Source of the DNA: CAZPBN01 sp964584935
Lineage (GTDB): Bacteria; Acidobacteriota; Aminicenantia; Aminicenantales; Aminicenantaceae
NCBI GenBank assembly: GCA_964584935.1
Contig: CAZPBN010000013.1
Span: 1-64,000, forward strand
DNA: 64,000 bases
Reading direction: 5' to 3'
This document shows positions 8,219-16,191 of this stretch, piece after piece. Under the pieces are notes generated by a model. It searched no databases, had not been told where the DNA came from, and saw nothing but the letters and a program-made list of their open reading frames with translations. Position 1 is the stretch's first letter. Each line of letters begins with the position of its first letter. The translations under genes were made by a program, and so were the position numbers.

Positions 8219-9604
8219 CTATCCATTATTATTATTGAAAATTTCTTTGTGGATGGCATTGACCGCATTTTCAGCTTCGGATTTTAAAACGATGAAATAA
8301 GAAGCCACATCTGAAGCTCCAGAAGATATCATTTCAACATTGATTTTTTCATTAGCCACAGCGGAAAAAACTTTGGCGGCGACTCCTTTCTCTTTCTGGA
8401 GACCTTCCCCCACAACGGCAACCAATGCCATGTCATTATGAACATTTATATTTTCTATCACTCCACCAGTCAGTTTTTGAAGGGCTTTGTCGCTTTTTGA
8501 AGAATCGTTTTTATCTATTAATAGATTTATGCATGTTTGAGAAGTCAGGATGGAGATTATATTGATTCCAGTTTTTGATAAAAGGCTTCCGATTTGAGCA
8601 ATGATACCAGGTTTGTATCCCACTCCCGGCCCTCGTATTTTAAGAATTGAAATATTTTTATTATAAGTGACACTTTTTATAGCCTTTTCCTTTTTATTTC
8701 CTTTGTTCAATACAATGGTTCCTTTGATTTCAGCTTTATGCGTGTTTTTTATAAAGAGAGGAATGCTTTTTTCTGACAGAGGTTCGACGGTTCGAGGATG
8801 AAGTATCCTTGCTCCGAAATATGATAATTCCGCTGCTTCATAATAGGACAATCTGTCTATTCGGGAAGCTTCTTTCACGATTGCAGGATCGGCGCTCATA
8901 AATCCGTCTACCTCTTTCCAGATTTCTAGAGAGGAGGCTGTAATTCCATAGGCAATGACAGCAGCGCTGTAATCAGAACCATTTCTTCCGAAAAGGGTGA
9001 CCTTTCTTCTGGATGTGCAGCCGAAATATCCAGTGGTAACAGCTGTTGTTCCTCTTTTCAAAATAGGAATCAATGTTTGACTTAAATTTTTTTTGACTTC
9101 ATCCAAATTAGCTGTCGCATTTTCATAAGAGTCATCAGTTATGATTCCCATATGATCAGATTCTAGAGCCTCCGCATTTTTGTTTATACTGTTAAGGACT
9201 CCGGCAATAAGATGGACGGAAAACCGTTCTCCATAACTGAGAACAGATGCTTTGATCGATGGTGTTATTTCCTCTGTGTATGCTATTCCATGGAGAAGTC
9301 TTCCCAGCTTTTTCATTCTCCTATCAATGCATTTTAATGTGCGTTCTTTAATTTTTTTGTTATGAATTGCTTTTTCGGTGATGTGATGGTGATTCTCAAT
9401 GAGGGTTTTTAGAATATTGTCAATGTGAGTTTCTGATTGAATGGCTTTGTCAATTCCTTCAAGCAGAATATCCGTTATTCCTGATATTGCTGAAAGAACA
9501 ACTGCGGTGTTTTCTGTTTCAGATTTTATCAATTCGGCAACTTGTAAAATGTCTTTATAATCTTTAAGGCAACCGCCTCCAAATTTCATCACTTTCATCG
9601 TCAT
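8219..9604 (-). CDS. lysC: Aspartate kinase (aspartokinase), monofunctional with ACT domains
   Basis: This 461-residue enzyme phosphorylates aspartate, the first step toward lysine, threonine and methionine. The amino-acid kinase domain spans about 1-290, with FGRNGSDYSAA, EIWKEVDGFMSADP, SYFGARILHPRT and a C-terminal pair of ACT domains (about 310-455; VGYKPGIIAQIGSLLS, GEGLQKEKGVAAKVF) for feedback control. The N-terminal motif reads KFGGGC where most family members have KFGGTS, so the usual Thr-Ser pair is replaced by Gly-Cys. ATG 9604 follows AAGGAG; a second ATG two codons later is possible. It lies 20 bases after asd in one operon. Confidence 0.93.
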   Translation of the reverse strand: MTMKVMKFGGGCLKDYKDILQVAELIKSETENTAVVLSAISGITDILLEGIDKAIQSETHIDNILKTLIENHHHITEKAIHNKKIKERTLKCIDRRMKKLGRLLHGIAYTEEITPSIKASVLSYGERFSVHLIAGVLNSINKNAEALESDHMGIITDDSYENATANLDEVKKNLSQTLIPILKRGTTAVTTGYFGCTSRRKVTLFGRNGSDYSAAVIAYGITASSLEIWKEVDGFMSADPAIVKEASRIDRLSYYEAAELSYFGARILHPRTVEPLSEKSIPLFIKNTHKAEIKGTIVLNKGNKKEKAIKSVTYNKNISILKIRGPGVGYKPGIIAQIGSLLSKTGINIISILTSQTCINLLIDKNDSSKSDKALQKLTGGVIENINVHNDMALVAVVGEGLQKEKGVAAKVFSAVANEKINVEMISSGASDVASYFIVLKSEAENAVNAIHKEIFNNNNG

Positions 9605-9624
9605 TTTCTCCTTTTTTATCGGAC

Positions 9625-10695
9625 TTATGATTTTTTCAGGTAATTTTTAATGAATGCCATCTCAGCATTCAAAATACTTGTGCCCGCTGCTCCCCGGATA
9701 GTGTTATGAACTAATAGAAAAAAACTAATTCTTTTTCTTTTCTTTTTTATTCTACCTATAGGGACTGCCATCCCTTCAGCCCGTTTCGGAGTTCCTGCAT
9801 AAGAATCATGAATAGGTTGAGGCCTGTCAGATTTTGAACAAACAATAAGGGGGGTCTCAGGAGCGGTAGGGAGTTTTAGCTCTTGGGGAGTCCCTTTAAA
9901 AGAACGAAAAGAGTCGAAAATCCTTTCTTCATCCACATCTTTGGCTAATTCAACTGAAACACTTTCCAGATGCCCGTTTCGTACAGGGACACGGCAGCAG
10001 CTGGGAAAGATATCAATATCTTGTTTTTTTATAGAGAAATTATGAACATATCCAAGAATTTTTTGAGTTTCCTTTTCAATTTTAATTTCTTCTCCATGTA
10101 TATAAGGGATGACATTGTTAAGAATGTCCATCGAGGGGATTCCGAGTCGTCCGGCTCCAGAAATTGCTTGATAGGTAGTGACCGTAACTGACTTTATACC
10201 AAATTGTAATAGAGGTTTGAGGCTCATGACAAGTCCAGCCGTTGAGCAATTGGGATTGGTCATGATAAATCCCTTTTGTTTCTGAAGTTGATATTGAATG
10301 AGGTTTATGTGCTCTGGATTGACTTCCGGAATAAGAATAGGGATTTCAGGGTTCATACGGTGTGAGCTTGTATTTGAGAACACAAAAACTCCTGAGTTCG
10401 CTAAAGAGAATTCAATATCTTTGGCAATCTGAGAAGGAAGAGCACAAAAAACAATATCAATGTTTTTGTTTATTATGGATTCTAAATGGGTATCCATAAC
10501 AATGATATTTTTGACTGACTCTGGGATTTTTCCTTTAACATACCAGTTGACGATATCTTTAAAAGCTTTTCCTTTGGAATTCTTGGATGCTGTAAGCAGG
10601 GAAATTTCAAAATAAGGGTGATTTTTAAGCATCCGAATAAATTGTTGACCGACGATTCCTGTGCATCCTAATATTCCTGCTTTTAATTTATTCAT
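9625..10695 (-). CDS. asd: Aspartate-semialdehyde dehydrogenase
   Basis: The 356-residue enzyme makes aspartate semialdehyde from aspartyl phosphate using NADPH. Landmarks are the nucleotide-binding loop GILGCTGIVGQQF (8-20), the catalytic cysteine in NPNCSTAG (Cys150), QAISGAGRLG, and the substrate/His motif RVPVRNGHLESV. The architecture is the archaeal/fungal-type Asd rather than the E. coli type. Asd is transcribed first, with aspartate kinase 20 bases behind it, so the two pathway steps are made together. AAGGAG precedes the ATG, and TATAAA on the minus strand about 35 bases upstream may be its -10 box. A 20-base palindrome farther upstream could be regulatory. Confidence 0.94.
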   Translation of the reverse strand: MNKLKAGILGCTGIVGQQFIRMLKNHPYFEISLLTASKNSKGKAFKDIVNWYVKGKIPESVKNIIVMDTHLESIINKNIDIVFCALPSQIAKDIEFSLANSGVFVFSNTSSHRMNPEIPILIPEVNPEHINLIQYQLQKQKGFIMTNPNCSTAGLVMSLKPLLQFGIKSVTVTTYQAISGAGRLGIPSMDILNNVIPYIHGEEIKIEKETQKILGYVHNFSIKKQDIDIFPSCCRVPVRNGHLESVSVELAKDVDEERIFDSFRSFKGTPQELKLPTAPETPLIVCSKSDRPQPIHDSYAGTPKRAEGMAVPIGRIKKKRKRISFFLLVHNTIRGAAGTSILNAEMAFIKNYLKKS

Positions 10696-10772
10696 TGATA
10701 ACTCCTTTTTGTATATTTCTCCAGGTATTTATAATTCATTCATGTTGATTCCAGAAAAATCTTACTTCATTA

Positions 10773-10792
10773 TTGATTAAGTGATTAATCAA
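10773..10792. repeat. Perfect palindrome TTGATTAA-GTGA-TTAATCAA upstream of asd
   Basis: Two 8-base arms with a 4-base centre lie about 78-97 bases upstream of the asd start. Such symmetry suits a dimeric repressor site or a small hairpin. No regulator is encoded next to it. Confidence 0.5.
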
Positions 10793-10860
10793 CGAATAAT
10801 AAGATAGAAAGGGAAATGTTTATAATGAGGGGGCCCCGAACACGAGTTTTATAAGAAAAT

Positions 10861-10874
10861 GCCCGTATCCGGGC
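10861..10874 (-). terminator. Candidate terminator hairpin after the phosphodiesterase operon
   Basis: GCCCG-TATC-CGGGC forms a 5-bp all-GC stem. Read on the minus strand it is followed by ATTTTCTTAT, a partial U tract, about 140 bases after the stop of the last operon gene (11013). The stem is short, so confidence is moderate. Confidence 0.45.
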
Positions 10875-11012
10875 TTGACATTATCATAGAAAAGATAAAT
10901 TCATTTTTGTTTTTATTTATCGTGTTCATAAAAAGCCATTATAGTGATTTTATTTCCTCTGTCAAGACGATTCCTACTTGGCTGTTTTATTTTATTGATA
11001 ATAATAAGGTCA

Positions 11013-11840
11013 TTAAATTTCCACTTTAAAGAATCCTTTGAGTGAAAATGCAAAAATTATGGAAAGAGCAAAGTACACAATTAACCAATGAAGTGGCAAT
11101 CCAAAAAGATTCATTCTTTTAGGAGGATATTCGATCTCAATGGATTTGACCGGAGAATTCTTGTCAATAGGACGCTCTGCTGGATTGAATAGTTCCTCCC
11201 AAAAATTTTTTTTGGTTTTTATCGGGGATATTTTGCTGAGCGAATTTTGGCTGACAGAAAGATTTTTTTTATATTTGTTATCATTAACAAGCAGAAAAAT
11301 AGGGTGATTTCCACTGTCTTGAGCCTGAATTCTCCAGTTTATTTCGCTTTCTTCCATAATTCTCAAAGGAGGAGTTTCCACTTTATAATGCTTAGAAGGA
11401 AGTATGGAGATATCAGTGTTGAAAAGAGGGAGTTCTTCTTTTAATTCAACTTTTAAAAGAAATTCTTGGCCAGGTTTGAAGGACTGATATCCAAACCACA
11501 CATTGAGCTGAATCAATATAAGAACAAGGGGGATGATCATAACAAGAAGGGGTCTTGCTGAATGTCCGATATACTTGAGATTGTTAATTAAAATGTTTCC
11601 TTGGGCTTTTAAAGAAATCCCCATATAGTCTTTGTAAAGCCTCAGTTCCAGAAGATGGGCTTTTATTCTGTTTTTAACTTTCTTTATCCCTTTCTGGTTC
11701 GATGTGAAACGGAAAACAAGGAGCATCAAAAGAGAGGTCAGTAAGGATATAAAGATCATCCCAAACCAGGGATTCAAATTGCGAAATGGATAAAAAAGGA
11801 TTTCGAATATCTTATTTAATATTGAATTGAAAAACCACAT
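11013..11840 (-). CDS. Membrane protein resembling the Oxa1/EMC3 (YidC-like) superfamily
   Basis: The 275-residue protein has hydrophobic segments at about 24-45, 95-115 and 250-268. A basic helical stretch lies between the first two (FRFTSNQKGIKKVKNRIKAH, about 44-63), then a large hydrophilic domain (about 120-248) with beta-like character. A helix, a positively charged cytosolic hairpin and a second helix is the layout of short Oxa1-superfamily proteins (EMC3/DUF106 type), which act as membrane insertases; the match is by layout and composition only. It is the last gene of the phosphodiesterase operon, 26 bases after the small RHH-like gene. No clear ribosome binding site precedes the ATG. 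Confidence 0.55.
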   Translation of the reverse strand: MWFFNSILNKIFEILFYPFRNLNPWFGMIFISLLTSLLMLLVFRFTSNQKGIKKVKNRIKAHLLELRLYKDYMGISLKAQGNILINNLKYIGHSARPLLVMIIPLVLILIQLNVWFGYQSFKPGQEFLLKVELKEELPLFNTDISILPSKHYKVETPPLRIMEESEINWRIQAQDSGNHPIFLLVNDNKYKKNLSVSQNSLSKISPIKTKKNFWEELFNPAERPIDKNSPVKSIEIEYPPKRMNLFGLPLHWLIVYFALSIIFAFSLKGFFKVEI

Positions 11841-11866
11841 TTTTTGTTATTTTGTCCGGCTGCTTA

Positions 11867-12058
11867 TTAAGAAATATAGCCCAATCCTTTCAGTTTCTTC
11901 TTGATCTCCTCTTCAGAATCGGAATTATCCAGTTTTGATATTTCTTTTTCCAGACAATGAGTGATGAATTCTTCTGTGGATGAATATCCTGACATTTCAG
12001 CATATTTCTTAACTTTATTCAGCAAGTCCTTGTCCAGTTTTATTTTTGATTGACTCAT
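11867..12058 (-). CDS. Small ribbon-helix-helix-like protein
   Basis: This 63-residue protein begins with a beta-strand-like KIKLDKDLLNKVKKYAE and continues with SGYSSTEEFITHCLEKEI, the usual strand-helix-helix pattern of Arc/MetJ-type DNA-binding or antitoxin-like proteins. It ends in EEIKKKLKGLGYIS. An 'L-x-x-LGY' tail of this kind is one I associate with alkaline-phosphatase-superfamily and sulfatase proteins from Acidobacteria-like genomes, which is notable given its neighbours. AGGAGATAAGGA precedes the ATG. It lies between the Tat-exported phosphodiesterase (16 bases) and the Oxa1-like gene (26 bases). It may regulate the operon or may bind a partner protein; no toxin gene is adjacent. 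Confidence 0.7.
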   Translation of the reverse strand: MSQSKIKLDKDLLNKVKKYAEMSGYSSTEEFITHCLEKEISKLDNSDSEEEIKKKLKGLGYIS

Positions 12059-12074
12059 TCCTTATCTCCTGAAA

Positions 12075-14060
12075 TCAAAATATTGGTTTGCCAATCATTT
12101 GTTTTGGCTTATCTATATTAAATATTTTAAGAATTGTCGCTGTTAAATCATAAAGAGCAGGGGAGGATGATTTTATTTTTCGGTTACAAAACAGTATTCC
12201 CGGAACGACTTGCGGGGCAGCACAGTGGTCTCCGCTCCATTTTTCTTTATTGTTTTCTATAATATTTTTCGGCAGTCTGCCCAACGGAGATGCCCAAGAA
12301 ATCCGGTAATCACTATTGAATCCTAATATGATATCCGGGGCTTCTTCTACAGCCTGTCCGCTGTACACATCTTTTGCCACAAAAGCACTTAAAACCACCT
12401 TTTTTCCTGTTTTGGGATCTTTATACTGTTCGAGTTTTTTGGCGATTTCTCTGACCAGATTTTCTTTTTCAGAACCCGGATTAACAATTCCTTGGGCTTC
12501 TCTTCCTCTCTGGTTGATAAAAACGCTGTTGAGTCCATAGGAATAAGCCTGAGTCCTTGACCAGTCCGTGTTGTAAAAAAGACTGCTTTCTCCCTGTTTT
12601 CTTTCATTATACAAAGAATGATAACCGGCTTCCTTCAGCCAAGTGTTCACATTGAATGAGCGTTTGAAGGGAGCAAAACCATGATCAGACATCACCATAA
12701 GAATTGTATCCTTATCCGCTTTTTGCAAACTTTTATCAAGAATCTTATCCGCTTCTCTATAGATATTCTCTATGGTTTTTCCAAATTTTGATGCCAGTTT
12801 GGGATCATAGGAAGGATGTTCTTTATCAATGAGACGCCAGAACATATGCTGTCTCTGGTCAGTGCTGGAAAGATAATAAAAAAGAAGTCCTGATTCAAAG
12901 CGGGATAATTCATAGTCAAACATTTCAAGCCGTTCGCGCAGCACAATATCATCCTGCTGGAGAAATTCTTCATCATCCAAAACTCCGTGATCAAGAGCAT
13001 TGGTATCAGCAGGAAGTCCCTGGGTGTAAAAAGGTCCGAACTTTTCTTTCAGTTCTTTACCATAATTTTCCGGTGTGGCAACAGGAAGTGCGGGATGTCC
13101 GGGATCGATATTTATGGGAGAAATGTAGAGTTTGAATTTTGGGTGCACTTGTTTTAGAAAGAAAAGACAGTTTCCTTTGACACTCTGAGTTGGAATCATA
13201 TTGAAACTCACCGGCTTCCAACCGCTCCATTCTCCTTCGTTAAGGATGAACTCATTATCCTGAATGACTATTTTTGCGACCGGATATTCAGGATCTATAA
13301 AGACTTTGAAATCGATATATGAATCAGGTTTGTTTCTCTTAAAAACATTTTCAGGACCTGGAAGCCTGGCTTCCACCCGATTTCCTATAACATAGACTTC
13401 ATGAATTTTCCCTCCGCCTATATCAGCTTGGAGTTCTTTTGGTTCATTGGTGTAAAAATTAAATGTCCCGAAAGTCCCAATAATGTCCGGAGTTCCCATT
13501 CCTGTCAGAGTCCTTTGTTTTGTCTCAGCTGGTGGATAATTTCCAGGCATTTTAAACACAGTCGCCGGAATGTCATGTTCTTCTAAAACCTGCCAGAAGG
13601 CTTTCCCTTTTCTCACTGGATGGATCTGTTCTTTGGAGAGAGGAAAAACCGTATCACCCAATCTGAGTGTTTTTTTTGCCCCGGAAGTTTCAGAGGCAGA
13701 AGATTTTGGTATATAGGTTTTAACATCCCTGTGGACAAAATCAAAGATTCCATGGCCACCGGGATTTGCTCCTGAAATGAAATTAGACCATGCCACAGGA
13801 CTTTGCGGAGGGATGCTGGTGCGTAATTTTCTGAAATCTCCAATGCTTCTCAGTTTCTGAAATGCGGGAAGTTTGCCTTGTTTGATTAAAATGTCAACAA
13901 GTTTAGGATCCATACCGTCCAATCCCAGTATGATGACCTTTTTGAATGTGCTGGTGCTTCCTAGAACTTTTGTTATCAATTTTGAATCATTGCCCAACGC
14001 TAATAAGGAACCTGCGGTCAAGCCAAGTTTGATGAAGTTCCTACGATTTATATTAGCCAT
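12075..14060 (-). CDS. Tat-exported alkaline-phosphatase-superfamily phosphodiesterase
   Basis: This 661-residue protein begins with a twin-arginine signal (NRRNFIKLG, residues 5-13, then a hydrophobic stretch), so it is predicted to be folded with its metals and exported. The type I phosphodiesterase fold is marked by ILGLDGMDP (Asp48), the nucleophile region PPQSPVAWSNF (Ser87 by alignment with the Thr of NPP enzymes), NPGGHGIFDF, DQRQHMFWR, MSDHGFAPF and WSGDHCAAP, which supply the metal-binding Asp and His residues. Substrate is unknown: a phosphodiester, phosphonate or glycolipid head group are all possible. The start overlaps the upstream paralogue's stop by 8 bases. Confidence 0.88.
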   Translation of the reverse strand: MANINRRNFIKLGLTAGSLLALGNDSKLITKVLGSTSTFKKVIILGLDGMDPKLVDILIKQGKLPAFQKLRSIGDFRKLRTSIPPQSPVAWSNFISGANPGGHGIFDFVHRDVKTYIPKSSASETSGAKKTLRLGDTVFPLSKEQIHPVRKGKAFWQVLEEHDIPATVFKMPGNYPPAETKQRTLTGMGTPDIIGTFGTFNFYTNEPKELQADIGGGKIHEVYVIGNRVEARLPGPENVFKRNKPDSYIDFKVFIDPEYPVAKIVIQDNEFILNEGEWSGWKPVSFNMIPTQSVKGNCLFFLKQVHPKFKLYISPINIDPGHPALPVATPENYGKELKEKFGPFYTQGLPADTNALDHGVLDDEEFLQQDDIVLRERLEMFDYELSRFESGLLFYYLSSTDQRQHMFWRLIDKEHPSYDPKLASKFGKTIENIYREADKILDKSLQKADKDTILMVMSDHGFAPFKRSFNVNTWLKEAGYHSLYNERKQGESSLFYNTDWSRTQAYSYGLNSVFINQRGREAQGIVNPGSEKENLVREIAKKLEQYKDPKTGKKVVLSAFVAKDVYSGQAVEEAPDIILGFNSDYRISWASPLGRLPKNIIENNKEKWSGDHCAAPQVVPGILFCNRKIKSSSPALYDLTATILKIFNIDKPKQMIGKPIF

Positions 14061-16191
14061 TTTGTTTAATCCTTTTTTCCATAGCTCTATTATGAGATAA
14101 AAATTCCTTTCTGTCTATGATAGAATTTCCATCCATATGGGAAGGAGGTTCAATCCCAAAAAGTCTAAGAGCAGTCGGAGCAATGTCAATGATAGAAGGC
14201 TTATCCGTGTTGATTTTTTTATTGGTAAATAATATTCCGGGAACCACATCAGGATCTATACAATGGTCTCCACTCCATGCTTTCGTATTGTCTTCAAAAA
14301 TAGTTTCATTCACTTTACCAGTTACAGAATCCCAGGATACTCTGTAACCTTCATTATATCCCACAATCAGGTCCGGACAGTTTTCTTTGTAAGGACCTGA
14401 AGGAAGATCGTATTTGTCATAGACATTATTTATAGCAATTGTATTTTCAGATTCATCTTGAAGCCCTGATAATTGATCTCTCAGTTCCTTTCTTAAAGAC
14501 TTTGCCTCATTATCGGGATTGACAATCCCTTGAGATTCTCTTCCTTTCTGATTGATATAAATACCTGCGAGTCCAAGCCCGTAGGCTTTTGTTTGGGACC
14601 AATCCACATCTTTGAACCATTCCCCGCTTTGTCTTTTGTTCTCTTTGAGTTTGAGATAACCGTTTTTATAAAGCCAGGAATTGAGATTGAAGCCGCGGCG
14701 GAATAATTTGAATCCATGGTCAGACATCAGAATGAGGAGAGTTTTTTTGTCAACTTTTTCAATCACTTTTCCGACAAGTTCATCCATTTTTATGTATAAA
14801 TCTTCAAGGACTTTGGAATCCATTTCATTTTGTCCTTTTTTAAGAGCAGGATGCTTTTTATCCAGATAACGAAAAAACATGTGTTGCATGCTGTCTGTCA
14901 CTTGAAACCAGCAGGCAATGAGTCCTTTTTTGACTTTTTTCAGGGAATTAAAAAACATTTTTTCTGTTTCTTTATAAGTGTCATAAGTTAGGTCAATGAA
15001 GGATTGCTCATTGAGAATCCCTTCATTGAGAGCCCAGGTGTCATCGGATTCACCCAGAGTGGTAAAGCTTCCCAGGAGCTTTCCAAGATAGACTGAGAAA
15101 ATATAAGGATGGGAGATAGGGAGGGCTGGCTTTTCCGGATCGATATTTAAAGGGGTGAGATACATTTCGAAGTGAGGATGCAGCTGGGAAATGTAGAAAC
15201 GGCCTATTGATTTGACCTTCATTCCGAATCCGGGACGGAAAGTCAGTTTTATCCAGTCAGAAAGGATTTGTTTTTTTAATTTAAATTTTTTACCTGATAT
15301 TTCAAAAGTTGCTTCGTCGCTTTCTTTATCTATGGAAATCAAAAGAGGTAAATGAATCTCTTTTTCTTCCTTGAGCAGCGTGTTTGAAGGACCGGAGATA
15401 TAGGTTTTGATGGTGTTGTTGTTTATGGACACAGGTATATTGATTCCCCCTTCGCATTTTTTTATTTTTGATGGATCAGAGGTGTAAAACGAAAAAGTGC
15501 CTTGGCTTCCTTTTAAATCAGGAGCACACATACCTGAAAGAAGATGTCCGTGGAATTTTTCCGGGGGGAAAGTGACCGGAATTTTTAAAATAGTACTGAA
15601 AATGCTGCTGTCACCGAGTATTTTCCAAAATGGAATACTTTTCCGCAGCCCGATGATTTCCGGTTTTGAAAGGGGGATATTGTATTTCCCCAAAGACAAG
15701 TGTTTCTTGGGATTCCCGATGTGTGCGGAAGACAGTTCTGGCAGATAGGTCTTCGGATCGCGGTTTAAAAAATCGAAAATGTTGTGTTTTGCGGGGTGAC
15801 AGCCTGTCATAAAAGAGGACCAGGCTACAGGGGATATAGGGGGAGTTGTGGTTTCAAGCCTGGAATAGCAGCCTTGGTTTTTAATTTTTGAGAAATTGGG
15901 TAGTTTTTTTTCAGCAAGAAATTTTTCTACAAGGGTTGGTTCCATCCCGTCTAAGCCTAATATTATTATTTTATCAACAACACTTTTTTTTAATGCCTTC
16001 TGGCCCTTGATGAGTCTTATAAGAAGTCTAAAAGGCCATGATAAAAAGGAAAAAACAGCAAGAAAAAAAGTAAGAAAAAGAACAAGAAAAGATGAGAGAA
16101 AGGCGAATCCTGCTCCTGGCCCTATATAGGCTTTTAGAGGGATAGTGATTATAAGTATAAAAAAACAGATTATTTTTATTTTCTTCATCAT
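14053..16191 (-). CDS. Membrane-anchored alkaline-phosphatase-superfamily phosphodiesterase
   Basis: The 712-residue protein has about 70 extra N-terminal residues with two hydrophobic stretches (about 8-20 and 28-60, AYIGPGAGFAFL then a long helix and WPFRLLIRL). It has the same catalytic fold as its neighbour: ILGLDGMEP (Asp81), PPISPVAWSSF (Ser120), DSMQHMFFR, MSDHGFKLF and WSGDHCIDP. The stop of the upstream gene overlaps its ATG as ATGA, and it overlaps the next gene by 8 bases, so all three paralogues are translationally coupled. The catalytic domain orientation relative to the membrane cannot be fixed from sequence alone. Confidence 0.88.
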   Translation of the reverse strand: MMKKIKIICFFILIITIPLKAYIGPGAGFAFLSSFLVLFLTFFLAVFSFLSWPFRLLIRLIKGQKALKKSVVDKIIILGLDGMEPTLVEKFLAEKKLPNFSKIKNQGCYSRLETTTPPISPVAWSSFMTGCHPAKHNIFDFLNRDPKTYLPELSSAHIGNPKKHLSLGKYNIPLSKPEIIGLRKSIPFWKILGDSSIFSTILKIPVTFPPEKFHGHLLSGMCAPDLKGSQGTFSFYTSDPSKIKKCEGGINIPVSINNNTIKTYISGPSNTLLKEEKEIHLPLLISIDKESDEATFEISGKKFKLKKQILSDWIKLTFRPGFGMKVKSIGRFYISQLHPHFEMYLTPLNIDPEKPALPISHPYIFSVYLGKLLGSFTTLGESDDTWALNEGILNEQSFIDLTYDTYKETEKMFFNSLKKVKKGLIACWFQVTDSMQHMFFRYLDKKHPALKKGQNEMDSKVLEDLYIKMDELVGKVIEKVDKKTLLILMSDHGFKLFRRGFNLNSWLYKNGYLKLKENKRQSGEWFKDVDWSQTKAYGLGLAGIYINQKGRESQGIVNPDNEAKSLRKELRDQLSGLQDESENTIAINNVYDKYDLPSGPYKENCPDLIVGYNEGYRVSWDSVTGKVNETIFEDNTKAWSGDHCIDPDVVPGILFTNKKINTDKPSIIDIAPTALRLFGIEPPSHMDGNSIIDRKEFLSHNRAMEKRIKQNG

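Larger units (their letters stand above)
10696..11012. other. Intergenic region upstream of asd
   Basis: These 317 bases hold a 20-base palindrome (10773-10792), a GC-rich hairpin (10861-10874) and the asd leader. I looked for a lysine riboswitch because of the downstream genes and saw no convincing match. No open frame is supported. Confidence 0.5.

Noticed and set aside
10696..11012. Lysine riboswitch before asd-lysC
   Set aside because: The characteristic conserved core and five-helix layout were not found by eye; only a palindrome and one short hairpin are present.
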